Shown here: positions 8,299-16,132 of the stretch, piece after piece | Layout of the letters: every line of letters starts with the position of its first letter | Position numbering within the stretch: the stretch's first letter is position 1 | DNA from: Paenibacillus guangzhouensis | GTDB taxonomy: Bacteria; Bacillota; Bacilli; Paenibacillales; Paenibacillaceae | Length of the DNA: 64,000 nucleotides | Direction: 5' to 3' | Assembly (NCBI RefSeq): GCF_009363075.1 | Contig: NZ_CP045293.1 | Span: 1,860,001-1,924,000 of the forward strand | The notes under the pieces: model-generated | Told to the model about the DNA's origin: nothing | Seen by the model: the letters and a program-made list of their open reading frames with translations, nothing else | Databases searched by the model: none | Position numbers and translations under genes: made by a program

Positions 8299-8331
8299 TA
8301 TACGTATAGCTCCTAATTTTTTTGCAATAGT

Positions 8332-8769
8332 CTACTCTTGAATCTGCCTTTGTTGCCTACTAGTTATTTTTTTCTTTAATCTAAATTCGAATTCTTGACA
8401 TGCAATAACAAAAACATCGTCATATGTATGTATTACATATTGCTTTAACTCCAGATTTCCTGCATTCTTTATATCACTTAGTATTTTCGTATTAAATACT
8501 TCAACAAAACTGCTACTTTCATTGTATGGAATATCAAACATCTCTAAACTTACATCTAACTCAACCATGTTAAAGTAATAAACTTTCTTGAATAGCAATT
8601 CGTACCCAATAAACTCATCATCATCTGAATCTGTACATAATACTCCATTTATCTCACCAATTAATGTAACTTCTTTCTTTAGATAATTGAATTGAATATC
8701 ATCAAGGAAGATCGCGTCTCTTCCATAAATTTCACCTAGCTCGGTTTTAATCGCTTTGATTTTTTCCAT
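8332..8769 (-). CDS. Protein of unknown function
   Basis: This protein is about 145 residues from MEKIKAIKTELGEIYG, placed ten bases after GAGGGG; the ATG at 8778 sits too close to it. It is predicted soluble with alternating strands and an EFEFRLKKK C-terminal region. The open frame extends upstream to 8955, but that part lies within separator C and is not real protein. The family is not recognised. Confidence 0.65.
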   Translation of the reverse strand: MEKIKAIKTELGEIYGRDAIFLDDIQFNYLKKEVTLIGEINGVLCTDSDDDEFIGYELLFKKVYYFNMVELDVSLEMFDIPYNESSSFVEVFNTKILSDIKNAGNLELKQYVIHTYDDVFVIACQEFEFRLKKKITSRQQRQIQE

Positions 8770-8821
8770 CTCTTTCATACCCCTCAAATATATCTTAACG
8801 ATTATTATTAACAGAATTTCA

Positions 8822-8945
8822 CTTAACGTTCTTGTATCTACGAACCTGAGCGACTTAAGGCGTATCGCGCCGGGTCCAACGGACTGCTCAATCCGTCTTG
8901 CGAACCAGGGAAAAGCCCGTAGTGAAAATTCGGTATTATACGCAG
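8822..8945 (-). repeat. Array separator C (attC-like structured repeat)
   Basis: CTTAACGTTCTTGTATCTACG is the left end and CGTAGTGAAAATTCGGTATT the right end, forming imperfect inverted arms. Inside are CGAACC/GGTTCG and GTCCAACGGAC short stems, and a right half (TTGCGAACCAGGG..AAAGCCCGTAG) that matches E (TTGCGGACCAAGGGCGTAGCCCG). It overlaps the last codons and stop of the Nudix gene at 8936. Confidence 0.6.
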
Positions 8946-9391
8946 TTGCCTTCATCTACGAGTTGCCCCGACAATATTCCTGCTCTTCTAATTATTTCAA
9001 CTCTTTCTCCTGTTCCTTCTAGCTTTAATAGCATTTGTATTGCTGTTTCAAAATTCATTATGACATAACCTGTTTTCTCGTAGCCTGCCGGCATGTCAGT
9101 AAACTCTCTTACTTTCACTAAATACCAAACTGTATAAGTATCTGTATTCTCCCAATACCAGCAAGCAAATGGTATTCGTTCGTTTGATAAAATGATACCT
9201 GCCTCTTCCATGACTTCACGATCTAGTCCTTCATCTATTGTTTCGTTACCTTCTAGTCTACCGCCAATAGTCGTTAGAACTTGTTCTTCCCGATCCCAGA
9301 CCATAATCATGTTCCCATTGTTAAGAATAGGAATACAATGAACTCCCACAATTTTCTTGTCTAAAGGCAATTCGCATATTAGGCTTAACAT
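8936..9391 (-). CDS. Nudix hydrolase
   Basis: This is a hydrolase of nucleoside diphosphate-linked compounds, about 151 residues. The Nudix box reads GGRLEGNETIDEGLDREVMEEAGI, complete with the REV.EE metal-binding core, near residue 64. The ATG at 9391 has AAGGAG eight bases upstream, so the 19 residues before it are dropped. The substrate is unknown. The stop codon lies inside the terminal arm of separator C, a very tight fit between gene and repeat. Confidence 0.88.
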   Translation of the reverse strand: MLSLICELPLDKKIVGVHCIPILNNGNMIMVWDREEQVLTTIGGRLEGNETIDEGLDREVMEEAGIILSNERIPFACWYWENTDTYTVWYLVKVREFTDMPAGYEKTGYVIMNFETAIQMLLKLEGTGERVEIIRRAGILSGQLVDEGNCV

Positions 9392-9467
9392 GTTTTTCTC
9401 CTTTTGTTTGTAAATATATAACGATTTGTGAATACCTATATTAGGCATTTAATGATCTAAGATAAGG

Positions 9468-9941
9468 TTAAATCAAGCGTTTTTCATAAAACACAATTGT
9501 CATTTTATCGTTGATACGTTTTAATTCTCCCGTCTTTTGATAACCTAATTTTTCATAGAGATAACAATTACCCTGCTCTTGTAATATCGAATCCAATTCC
9601 CAAACTCCAACATCGTTATATATCTCTACAATAATAGAGAATACCTTTTGAGCAATTCCTTTCCCTTGATATTCAGGCAAAATAAATATTGGGCTGACGC
9701 GATAGGTGTTATTCTCTTTCCTTACTATTCTAATTGCACCTATTGAAATATTTGAACTTTTTATAATGTAATAATCCGTAAACGGTTGATTTATTCGTTC
9801 TACTATTCGTTCCACAGATTCATTAGCAGGGCTGGTTTCATAATCTTGATATTTATCTAACAAGTGCTTAAATGCTTTGATTTGCATTTCGTGAATAATC
9901 AATGCTTCATTAAGACCTGATTTGAATAAAGTGATTTCCAT
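9468..9941 (-). CDS. GNAT family N-acetyltransferase
   Basis: This is an acetyltransferase of about 157 residues. Motif A is IFILPEYQGKGIAQKVFSII (near residue 95), followed by LYEKLGYQKTGELKRINDKM, the usual C-terminal strand of GNAT proteins. The ATG at 9941 follows GAGGGAG by seven bases. The substrate is not predictable. Only eight bases separate the preceding gene's stop (9974) from the open frame, and no separator is present, so the two may be co-transcribed. Confidence 0.86.
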   Translation of the reverse strand: MEITLFKSGLNEALIIHEMQIKAFKHLLDKYQDYETSPANESVERIVERINQPFTDYYIIKSSNISIGAIRIVRKENNTYRVSPIFILPEYQGKGIAQKVFSIIVEIYNDVGVWELDSILQEQGNCYLYEKLGYQKTGELKRINDKMTIVFYEKRLI

Positions 9942-9973
9942 CTTGTTACTCCCTCGAACGTTCAAACCGATTC

Positions 9974-10558
9974 TTATCTCTCATTCATTTTTTGACTGTT
10001 ATAATAATTCATTACAAGTTTATGATTCCAGATCTGTGCTTCAACATAAGGTATTGATCCTTGTGGGATTCTTGATGCAAGATTATTCATTACATCAGCC
10101 GTCATCATTGACTTTACTTCTGACAACATAAATACCTGCCCATGATATTGAGGATCGTAATATTCCTCAGGTTTATCTCTACCTATCCAAAATGAAACCA
10201 TACTATCTGGTAATGTAAAACTGATATCTTCCTCATTAAATATAGATAATGGAATCCTCAGAAAATCGACTTCTAATCCCTCACTCAAAGCATAATTCTC
10301 TATCCAGTCACCAGTACCCAATACAGCATAGAATGGATAGTTATCTTTAGGTACTCCACCTTTTTCTTTAAATCCGTTTCGTAACCACGTCTCAGCTTCT
10401 ATGCGGTTATCCCAATATTGAATGGGTTCCTTAAATCTTTCAAAGAATGGCGTGTCATCACACAGTTCTCTCATGACTTTCATCGCTTCAGTTCTTGAAA
10501 GTGCAGATATACTTCTAAAAGGAATAGCATTGTAATAGTGTGTAACATATTCAAACAT
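9974..10558 (-). CDS. Protein of unknown function (intact paralog of the 3932-4227 pseudogene)
   Basis: This is a 194-residue soluble protein with no membrane segments. Seen: MFEYVTHYYNAIPFRS near the start, EAETWLRNGFKEKGG, YPFYAVLGTGDWIENY, and IPYVEAQIWNHKLV near the end. The same N- and C-terminal signatures occur in the broken copy at 3932-4227, so the pair defines one small family present twice in this array. GGAGG lies ahead of the ATG at 10558. Function not recognised. Confidence 0.75.
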   Translation of the reverse strand: MFEYVTHYYNAIPFRSISALSRTEAMKVMRELCDDTPFFERFKEPIQYWDNRIEAETWLRNGFKEKGGVPKDNYPFYAVLGTGDWIENYALSEGLEVDFLRIPLSIFNEEDISFTLPDSMVSFWIGRDKPEEYYDPQYHGQVFMLSEVKSMMTADVMNNLASRIPQGSIPYVEAQIWNHKLVMNYYNSQKMNER

Positions 10559-10606
10559 CTTTGTTCCTCCGGACTGTTTCTATATGACTTGCACGAATCT
10601 CCTTTT

Positions 10607-10746
10607 ACATTCCCGTATTTACGACGCTTCTCCACCTTAACGTGGTGCGTGTGTGTCCGCCTGATTTCACTTCTCTGCCATTCTCCTCAGGCGGACCAAG
10701 GATCGGGGCTAGCCGATCCTCAGCGTGAATATTATGTTATGTGAAG
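10607..10746 (-). repeat. Array separator D (attC-like structured repeat)
   Basis: This is the best-formed copy. The outer arms ACATTCCCGTATTTACGACGCT-type and AGCGTGAATATTATGTTATGT-type pair imperfectly over about 21 bases. Inside are the ten-pair stem GTCCGCCTGA/TCAGGCGGAC, a short stem CCACcttaaCGTGG and a hairpin GGATCGGggctaGCCGATCC. GCGGACCAAGG is shared with separator E. It lies 3' of the GNAT gene at 10756. Confidence 0.65.
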
Positions 10747-10755
10747 TATGACTCT

Positions 10756-11250
10756 TCATTGATTAGCTGACAAAAATGTTTGAATAGGCCCTTCCCAATG
10801 TTCTTCTCTAATTTCTTTATAATTTCCATTCGTATATCTTTCAATTGTTTTTCTCCAAAATGCTTGAGCCGGTACATTTGATTCCATTTGAGCTACTTTC
10901 CAAACTCCATAGAATCTAGCAAATAGTTCATGGGCGACGGTCTGCCCCACTCTTAATTTTCTATATTTCTTCATGACAAAGAATTCCGCCATCCAGTATA
11001 TTGCTTGATTTTCATTCTCTCCAATGGATCTAACAAGAGCAAAGCCTGCAAGTTTATCATCTACCTTAATGAAAAATGGATATCTGCTGTCCTCTTCCGT
11101 CCAATAATGATCTAAGTATTTGTATTCATATAGCCCGTTCGGATTTATATCGTCTTCTGGATCAAACTCACTAAAATCATATTTATATAGTTCAAGAAGA
11201 TTTCGTAGAATTGATTTTTGTTCATATTCAACCTTTTGAATTGAAATCAT
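10756..11250 (-). CDS. GNAT family N-acetyltransferase
   Basis: This protein is about 164 residues. It has a GNAT fold with RYPFFIKVDDKLAGFALVR (strand 2-3), then AEFFVMKKYRKLRVGQTVAHELF, the acetyl-CoA motif A, near residue 95, followed by WKVAQMESNVPAQAFWRK. This arrangement is common in the small acetyltransferases labelled as predicted ribosomal or drug N-acetylases; the target is unknown. The ATG at 11250 follows AAGGAG by about seven bases. Separator D lies ten bases past its stop. Confidence 0.84.
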   Translation of the reverse strand: MISIQKVEYEQKSILRNLLELYKYDFSEFDPEDDINPNGLYEYKYLDHYWTEEDSRYPFFIKVDDKLAGFALVRSIGENENQAIYWMAEFFVMKKYRKLRVGQTVAHELFARFYGVWKVAQMESNVPAQAFWRKTIERYTNGNYKEIREEHWEGPIQTFLSANQ

Positions 11251-11283
11251 AGCCTTTCTCCTTTTTAGCAATTAGTCATATTT

Positions 11284-11343
11284 CACATACATCTTGCGGA
11301 CCAAGGGCGTAGCCCGCAGCGTAGATACGATGTTAGCTGATGT
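11284..11343 (-). repeat. Array separator E (short attC-like copy)
   Basis: This 60-base copy contains TTGCGGACCAAGGGCGTAG then CCCGCAGCG, with a GGGC/GCCC hairpin and GCGG/CCGC stem, and ends in GTAGATACGATGTTAGC, matching the right ends of B, C and D. It lies 3' of the Nudix gene at 11368. Confidence 0.6.
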
Positions 11344-11367
11344 CATGTGCCTTCTTTGAGCTTCCCT

Positions 11368-11856
11368 TCAAGTTCTTTTAAGTTGCGTTAAGTAATAAAT
11401 TATCCCTGCTCGATCAACATTTGAAAATAGTAATGGGTTGCTATTGATTAATTCTGATAGCTCGTTTATGTTAATCCATTTAATGTCTGTCGTTTCATCC
11501 CCGCTCTTTAATATCTCTCCTTCAGCTCTACATCTAAAATAATACCCTACTGAATCAATTGGTCCTTTTAATGTTTGATATGCTCCAAATGGTTTAATAC
11601 ATTCAACTTCAAATTCTGGATTTATTCCCGTTGTATCAATTCTTGTGTCTTCTCCTTCAATTTCTGTTACTTCCAGTCCGGTCTCTTCTCTTACTTCTCT
11701 TCTCAATGCTTGTGTTAATGATTCATATGGTTCAATTCGTCCTCCGGGTAATTCAATCTTTAATGGTTCGTTGGGTTTATTTCTTGTCTGAATTACAATT
11801 TGTCTTTCATTATTAAAATCTCTTTCAATTATCGCTCTGGAGTTAACAAAGAACAT
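11368..11856 (-). CDS. Nudix hydrolase (ADP-ribose pyrophosphatase-like)
   Basis: This protein is about 162 residues and has a full Nudix box, ELPGGRIEPYESLTQALRREVREETGLE, near residue 40, preceded by the LPGG loop seen in ADP-ribose and related sugar-nucleotide pyrophosphatases. The long insertion after the box (EFEVECIKPFGAYQTLKG) and the C-terminal DIKWININELSELI are also typical of the fold. The ATG at 11856 follows GGAGGGG by ten bases. The substrate is unknown. It is the first gene of the one-way series in transcription order. Confidence 0.87.
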   Translation of the reverse strand: MFFVNSRAIIERDFNNERQIVIQTRNKPNEPLKIELPGGRIEPYESLTQALRREVREETGLEVTEIEGEDTRIDTTGINPEFEVECIKPFGAYQTLKGPIDSVGYYFRCRAEGEILKSGDETTDIKWININELSELINSNPLLFSNVDRAGIIYYLTQLKRT

Positions 11857-12016
11857 ATAATCAGTCCCCTCCAACTATTTGTAATAAAAACGGATTCAAT
11901 AATGCTTTTCTATTTTCTTTACAAAATATTTCATCTAATGTCTCATCCACGAACTGCACAAATAATTCCATCTGTAGAATATTCGCGAAATTATCGAGTT
12001 GTCCTCCTAATTAATC

Positions 12017-12047
12017 ATGAAGCAGGCTTATGCAGCCTGCTCATTCA
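12017..12047 (-). terminator. Terminator hairpin after the ABC operon
   Basis: AGCAGGCT, a five-base loop and AGCCTGCT form a strong stem about 60 bases past the stop of the last permease gene. The T-run is weak. A nearly identical stem is at 62891-62911. The rest of the gap 11857-12108 holds nothing recognisable. Confidence 0.55.
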
Positions 12048-12108
12048 TGTGTGATATCTACTATCGTGTCCCGAAGATTTAGACTCGTATGTGTACTTCT
12101 CTTAGCCT

Positions 12109-12918
12109 TTAATTACTTGCGCTTGTGTAGCGCTTAAGCCCTTGTAAGAACAGAACTCTTACCAAAGCAAAGAATAGAAATGGCGCACAGATCCCCCACA
12201 CCAGCCCCGTTATCGTTAACTTGTCTAACACATAGAGCGGCGCGATATTTGATACAACAAAAATAGGAAAAACAAATGTACCAATCGCTTGAATCATCCG
12301 ATTATAGATGACCATGGGCATTGTATTCGCTTCCCATAACTGCGCCCCAAGGTTGTACAGACTGGATGTATTGGTGAACCAGAAAGCCAATACCTGCGGC
12401 AGCATCATCAATGCGTATGTCATGACGCCTCCACCGATAATATAGCCCGCGTATCCCAACAATTGCATGGCGTTTGTCTCAAGTCCCAATCGAGACCAAG
12501 CCACGCATACCAGACCTATTCCTACAATAAAATCAGGAATTCCCATTACATTGATTAATCGTAAGGAAAGAATAAATTGAAGAGACACCGGTTTGATTAA
12601 GTACATATCCATTGTTCCATGCCTAATGTGACCCTGAAAAGCGAAAAAATTGTTTACGAAAAAGAAAGCATAGATTGCAGTCATAATAAAATATGTGCCC
12701 GTAAACAACAAAATATGATCCGAGGTTAATCCTGCGATATTTACACCTGACCGATACACGACAATGACATAGACGAAATGGGTTAGCAGCGATACCAAGG
12801 ATGCAAAGATTTGCATGAAGAAATTCGTTCGATATTCCAGCTCGTTCAATATGCAATTTTTCACTATGATTGAATATATGGCTCCATATCGTTTCGCGCC
12901 CTTTATAATTGATTTCAT
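12109..12918 (-). CDS. ABC-2 type transporter permease (COG3694-like)
   Basis: This 269-residue protein has about six membrane segments and is the second permease of a heterodimeric ABC-2 exporter. Seen: repeated hydrophobic helices, a conserved positive loop GHIRHGTMDMYLIKP shortly after the second helix, and a final segment VFPIFVVSNIAPLYVLD. The ATG at 12918 has AGGAGGG ahead of it; the open frame to 13002 is longer but overlaps the previous gene. It is six bases after the first permease stop, hence one operon. Substrate unknown; family members in Bacillota are uncharacterised. Confidence 0.85.
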   Translation of the reverse strand: MKSIIKGAKRYGAIYSIIVKNCILNELEYRTNFFMQIFASLVSLLTHFVYVIVVYRSGVNIAGLTSDHILLFTGTYFIMTAIYAFFFVNNFFAFQGHIRHGTMDMYLIKPVSLQFILSLRLINVMGIPDFIVGIGLVCVAWSRLGLETNAMQLLGYAGYIIGGGVMTYALMMLPQVLAFWFTNTSSLYNLGAQLWEANTMPMVIYNRMIQAIGTFVFPIFVVSNIAPLYVLDKLTITGLVWGICAPFLFFALVRVLFLQGLKRYTSASN

Positions 12919-12923
12919 GTTGC

Positions 12924-13718
12924 TTACCCTCCTACAGCACTGTATTTTTTGTTGCCGAGTCCCCAGCAGATTCTTGATACCATGTACAGGATTACGATCC
13001 AAATGAATTGTAGACTGAGTCCGGTTATGATCTCGTACATGTCGTACCGTCCATTGATGATGTTGACTGGAAAGAAAATCGTGTACTTGAATGGCAAAAA
13101 GCTTGCAAATAGTGAGACAGTGTCCCCGAAAATATCCAAAGGAAAGATCCCACCGCTCAATAGCGTAATCAAAAACCCCATCGCGAAGTAAAAGTACCAG
13201 ATCTCATCCAGCCAAAATGATAGCGAGCTAATGATATGGTAGATCAGAAAATTAAGAACAAAACTGAACAGCAGTGCAGACGCAAATACAAGCAATCTAA
13301 TCCCGCTTGTCGCAATATCGATCTGGAACGTGATAAGCACCGAATAAATGATAAGGAACGATAACAGCAAATATACGGCTTTCCCTCCCAGATAAGACGA
13401 TACTTTATACAGGGTATAGGATGCTGGTCGATACAAGAAACTGCTGAATTGGCCGTATTTAATATCATTAGAGATTTCGAATTGAATGCCGGAAGAAATA
13501 ATTTTAGATATCATCGCTGAGAAGACTGTGTACATGAACATCTGCTGAAATGTGTATCCAAATACTATAGGCACTTCACTCGCTTCGAATATAGATCTCC
13601 ACATAAAATATTGAATGACAATCGGCAGAAACGCCCCGAGAATACTGAACAAAAAGTAGACTTTATACTCTAGTGAGCTTAATAAGCTTAACTTGAACAC
13701 TTGAACATATTTTTTCAT
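12924..13718 (-). CDS. ABC-2 type transporter permease (COG4587-like)
   Basis: This is a 264-residue membrane protein with about six membrane segments and a KYVQVFKLSLLSSLEYKVYFL start. Its ATG at 13718 overlaps the TGA of the ATP-binding gene by four bases (ATGA), so it is translated by coupling. The loop YGQFSSFLYRPASYTLYKVSSYLGGK corresponds in place to the GHIRHGTMDMYLIKP loop of the other permease, which supports a heterodimer. Its substrate is not known from the sequence. Confidence 0.86.
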   Translation of the reverse strand: MKKYVQVFKLSLLSSLEYKVYFLFSILGAFLPIVIQYFMWRSIFEASEVPIVFGYTFQQMFMYTVFSAMISKIISSGIQFEISNDIKYGQFSSFLYRPASYTLYKVSSYLGGKAVYLLLSFLIIYSVLITFQIDIATSGIRLLVFASALLFSFVLNFLIYHIISSLSFWLDEIWYFYFAMGFLITLLSGGIFPLDIFGDTVSLFASFLPFKYTIFFPVNIINGRYDMYEIITGLSLQFIWIVILYMVSRICWGLGNKKYSAVGG

Positions 13719-14710
13719 GGAAGCTGATGCACTCCTTTCCTCTCGTACAACCAAGTGATGGCTTCTTCGATTGGAATATCATGAATATCGACATCTGTGA
13801 TTGGGAATTCCGACATCAAGGCCGCAAGGATGGGCTTGACTTCGTGTCGATCGATTTCAAGTGTTGCGTTCGATTCCGTAACCTTTGTAACTTTCCCAAA
13901 GAAATCGAGGTGGTTAACATCAATGCGATCAGAGAACTGAAGTTTAATGACCTTTTTATTGAAGATATCATTCACTTGATGAAGTTCCCCGTCATAAACC
14001 ACCGTTCCCCCATTCATAATGACACTTCGTTTGCACAGGTCCTGTATATCTTCCAAGTAGTGACTGGTGAGCATGATCGTCGTTTTATTCTCGCGATTAT
14101 ACGATTTGAGGAAGTTCCTGATGTTTTTCTGAGAGATAAGATCCAAGCCGATTGTAGGCTCATCCAAGAAAACGACACGCGGTTTGTGCAGCAGGGCAGC
14201 GATGAGCTCCATTTTCATTCGTTGTCCAAATGAGAGACGTCTCACCTGCATATGCATGCAATCCTGAACATTTGTCAACTCGACTAATTCTTCCAGATTT
14301 CTTTTATAATCCTTCGTATCGATATCATACAAATATTTGATTAACAGGAACGATTCACTCGCGGGAAGGTCCCACCACAATTGATTTTTCTGTCCCATAA
14401 TAAAAGAAATTTGCTTTTTTAGCGCAGTTTCTCTTTTCCAAGGCACATAACCCAACACGCTGGCCTCACCAGCAGAAGGATATAAAATACCCGATAACAT
14501 CTTGAGTGTTGTTGTCTTGCCTGCACCATTCGGGCCGAGGAATCCGATGATTTCTCCTTCATACACATCGAACGAAACCTGACTAACCGCCGTTTTTTCT
14601 TCCATCTGTCTGGAGAATAGTCCTTTCCATGCGCCTCGAAGTCCAGGTTCCTTAGTTGTAAATGTGAATGCTTTGGTTAAATGGTTTACTTCAATTATCT
14701 TTGAACTCAT
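13715..14710 (-). CDS. ABC transporter ATP-binding protein (COG4586-like)
   Basis: This is the 331-residue ATPase subunit of the exporter. Walker A is GPNGAGKTTT (near residue 58), Q-loop MGQKNQLWWDLPA, signature LSFGQRMK (the less usual SFGQ form), Walker B VVFLDEPTIGLD and H-loop LTSHYLED. The C-terminal extra segment (about residues 240-331) is typical of this subgroup. It drives ATP-powered export through the two permeases that follow. It is the first gene of the operon, with a good ribosome site (AGGAG) before the ATG. Confidence 0.92.
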   Translation of the reverse strand: MSSKIIEVNHLTKAFTFTTKEPGLRGAWKGLFSRQMEEKTAVSQVSFDVYEGEIIGFLGPNGAGKTTTLKMLSGILYPSAGEASVLGYVPWKRETALKKQISFIMGQKNQLWWDLPASESFLLIKYLYDIDTKDYKRNLEELVELTNVQDCMHMQVRRLSFGQRMKMELIAALLHKPRVVFLDEPTIGLDLISQKNIRNFLKSYNRENKTTIMLTSHYLEDIQDLCKRSVIMNGGTVVYDGELHQVNDIFNKKVIKLQFSDRIDVNHLDFFGKVTKVTESNATLEIDRHEVKPILAALMSEFPITDVDIHDIPIEEAITWLYERKGVHQLP

Positions 14711-14792
14711 GTTGACTCCTCCTAAAAATCTTTATAATTTAGAAGGAACACAAGGTATGATTGGATCGGAGACAGAATTGTGACAACAAAAA

Positions 14793-14823
14793 AAGCGGAA
14801 TAACCCTACGTAGGGCTCCGCTT
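14793..14823 (-). terminator. Terminator hairpin
   Basis: AAGCGGA, an inner CCCTACGTAGGG stem and TCCGCTT, followed on the minus strand by TTTTTTTG, form a rho-independent terminator. It would end transcripts coming from the DUF421 side, or a small RNA in the gap. Confidence 0.7.
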
Positions 14824-15030
14824 CGGTTCAAATAATGACAACCTTGCGTTCCCGTAATGGTCAAAATAGGCAGACGAATCCCTTGGTCCAAAATAGGATT
14901 TTTTGCTGCACTATTCAATACAATCGACCATTACAGGTTAGCTGGCATTAAGAATTGCTCCTTCCAAATATCTCCTATTCCCTAAAATACTTCTATTGGA
15001 ATGAAATGTCAATGTTAAATAAACAAAAAA

Positions 15031-15053
15031 TGCATGAACAAAGCGTTCATGCA
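15031..15053 (-). terminator. Terminator of the DUF421 gene
   Basis: TGCATGAAC, a five-base loop and GTTCATGCA, followed by TTTTTTG on the minus strand, 108 bases past the DUF421 stop. Confidence 0.75.
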
Positions 15054-15160
15054 CTTTTCACGGTTTAAAAGTGTGCGGTTTTCTATATACTCTGTAGCAT
15101 AAGTGTCCCATGTTAAAGTATGCAAAAAGAAGAAGTTTGCTACAAAAAATCCATATGGTC

Positions 15161-15862
15161 TCACTTGTCATATGATTGGGTCTTAGTCTGAACAAAAATA
15201 CCATCTCCATGCACCCACTCTGCAATGAGTACGTCTTTGTAATCAACAATACCTTGGGATTGGAGTTGTTTCTTTAACCACGATTCATCAAATCCTATAT
15301 CGCCTACTTCATCCCATAATACTTGCCCATCACGAATGAGCGTTACAGGTACCTGAACTTGCTTGTTAGGAAGTTGAAAATCCTCCAATGTTGTTTTTTG
15401 ATATTTTGCCTTTTTTAGTATGCTGATCGAACCGTTTGGTTCCAGATAGCAAAAGGCTACTTCCCGTATAGAAAATGTCTCACTCTGCCTGAGTAAACTC
15501 TGCAGTTGATTTAGGTTCATCCGGTTTTTTTTCAGTTCATGCCGATCTATTCTCCCATTATTAATAAGCGCCGCAGGTTTTCCTTCCACCAAGCCTCTAA
15601 ACCAAATGAATTTCTGTCCAATAAATTCAACGATAAGCAGTAATACACCCCACAGGCACATGGAAAATATAATTTCAACAATCCCAATTCGGGGATCATA
15701 TAGCGCATTGCCAAGTATTTCTCCGATAACGATAGCCGTAATAAAAGTGAACGGTGTTACTTGGGTAATGATCTTTCGACCAACAATTTTTACAATAATA
15801 AAAAGCATGAAAAATCCAACCACAAGTTCAATCGCGAGATTAAGAAATTTCATAATTTTCAT
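15161..15862 (-). CDS. DUF421 membrane protein (YetF/YrbG-like)
   Basis: This 233-residue protein has about three N-terminal membrane segments (FMLFIIVKIVGRK, FITAIVIGEILG, IIFSMCLWGVLLLIVEF) and the family's hallmark GRK near residue 28 and LYDPRIG loop. The C-terminal half is a soluble domain with LINNGRIDRHELKKNRMNLNQL, the conserved DUF421 core. The function is not known; related B. subtilis proteins are linked to spore and stress roles. The ATG has AAGGGGG upstream. It is transcribed away from the histidine kinase. Confidence 0.9.
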   Translation of the reverse strand: MKIMKFLNLAIELVVGFFMLFIIVKIVGRKIITQVTPFTFITAIVIGEILGNALYDPRIGIVEIIFSMCLWGVLLLIVEFIGQKFIWFRGLVEGKPAALINNGRIDRHELKKNRMNLNQLQSLLRQSETFSIREVAFCYLEPNGSISILKKAKYQKTTLEDFQLPNKQVQVPVTLIRDGQVLWDEVGDIGFDESWLKKQLQSQGIVDYKDVLIAEWVHGDGIFVQTKTQSYDK

Positions 15863-16132
15863 CGATGCCCCCTTTATTCCATTTCTGCCTTAAAAATTGT
15901 AATCGAAAGAGGCTCCACGTAGGCCATGAACATCGACAACTTCATTTCGTATTATTTATTTCCTGGTAATCAAAAAATAACCATGCCATTTCACATGCTA
16001 CCCGTTAATGTATCGTGGATTTTTTAGACATTCAACAAAATTTAGATTCCTTATAACATCATTTCATATTATTTTAAGGTACTTATACCAAAATTAGGTT
16101 ATTCTGCGCGCCGTCATTTAGGGGGAGATTGC

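Larger units (their letters stand above)
14711..15160. other. Non-coding gap with hairpins
   Basis: There is no gene in this 450-base gap. It holds two minus-strand terminator hairpins (see 14793 and 15031) and a nine-base inverted repeat, GTAATGGTC/GACCATTAC, 81 bases end to end at 14854-14934. It may hold a small RNA or regulatory leader, but nothing matches a known family by eye. Confidence 0.5.

Noticed and set aside
8770-8955. N-terminal 60 residues of the open frame ending at 8332
   Set aside because: They fall within separator C and overlap the Nudix gene end; a ribosome site supports a start at 8769.
13727-14233. Plus-strand open frame of 168 residues
   Set aside because: Antisense shadow of the ABC ATPase gene; no ribosome site or family motif.
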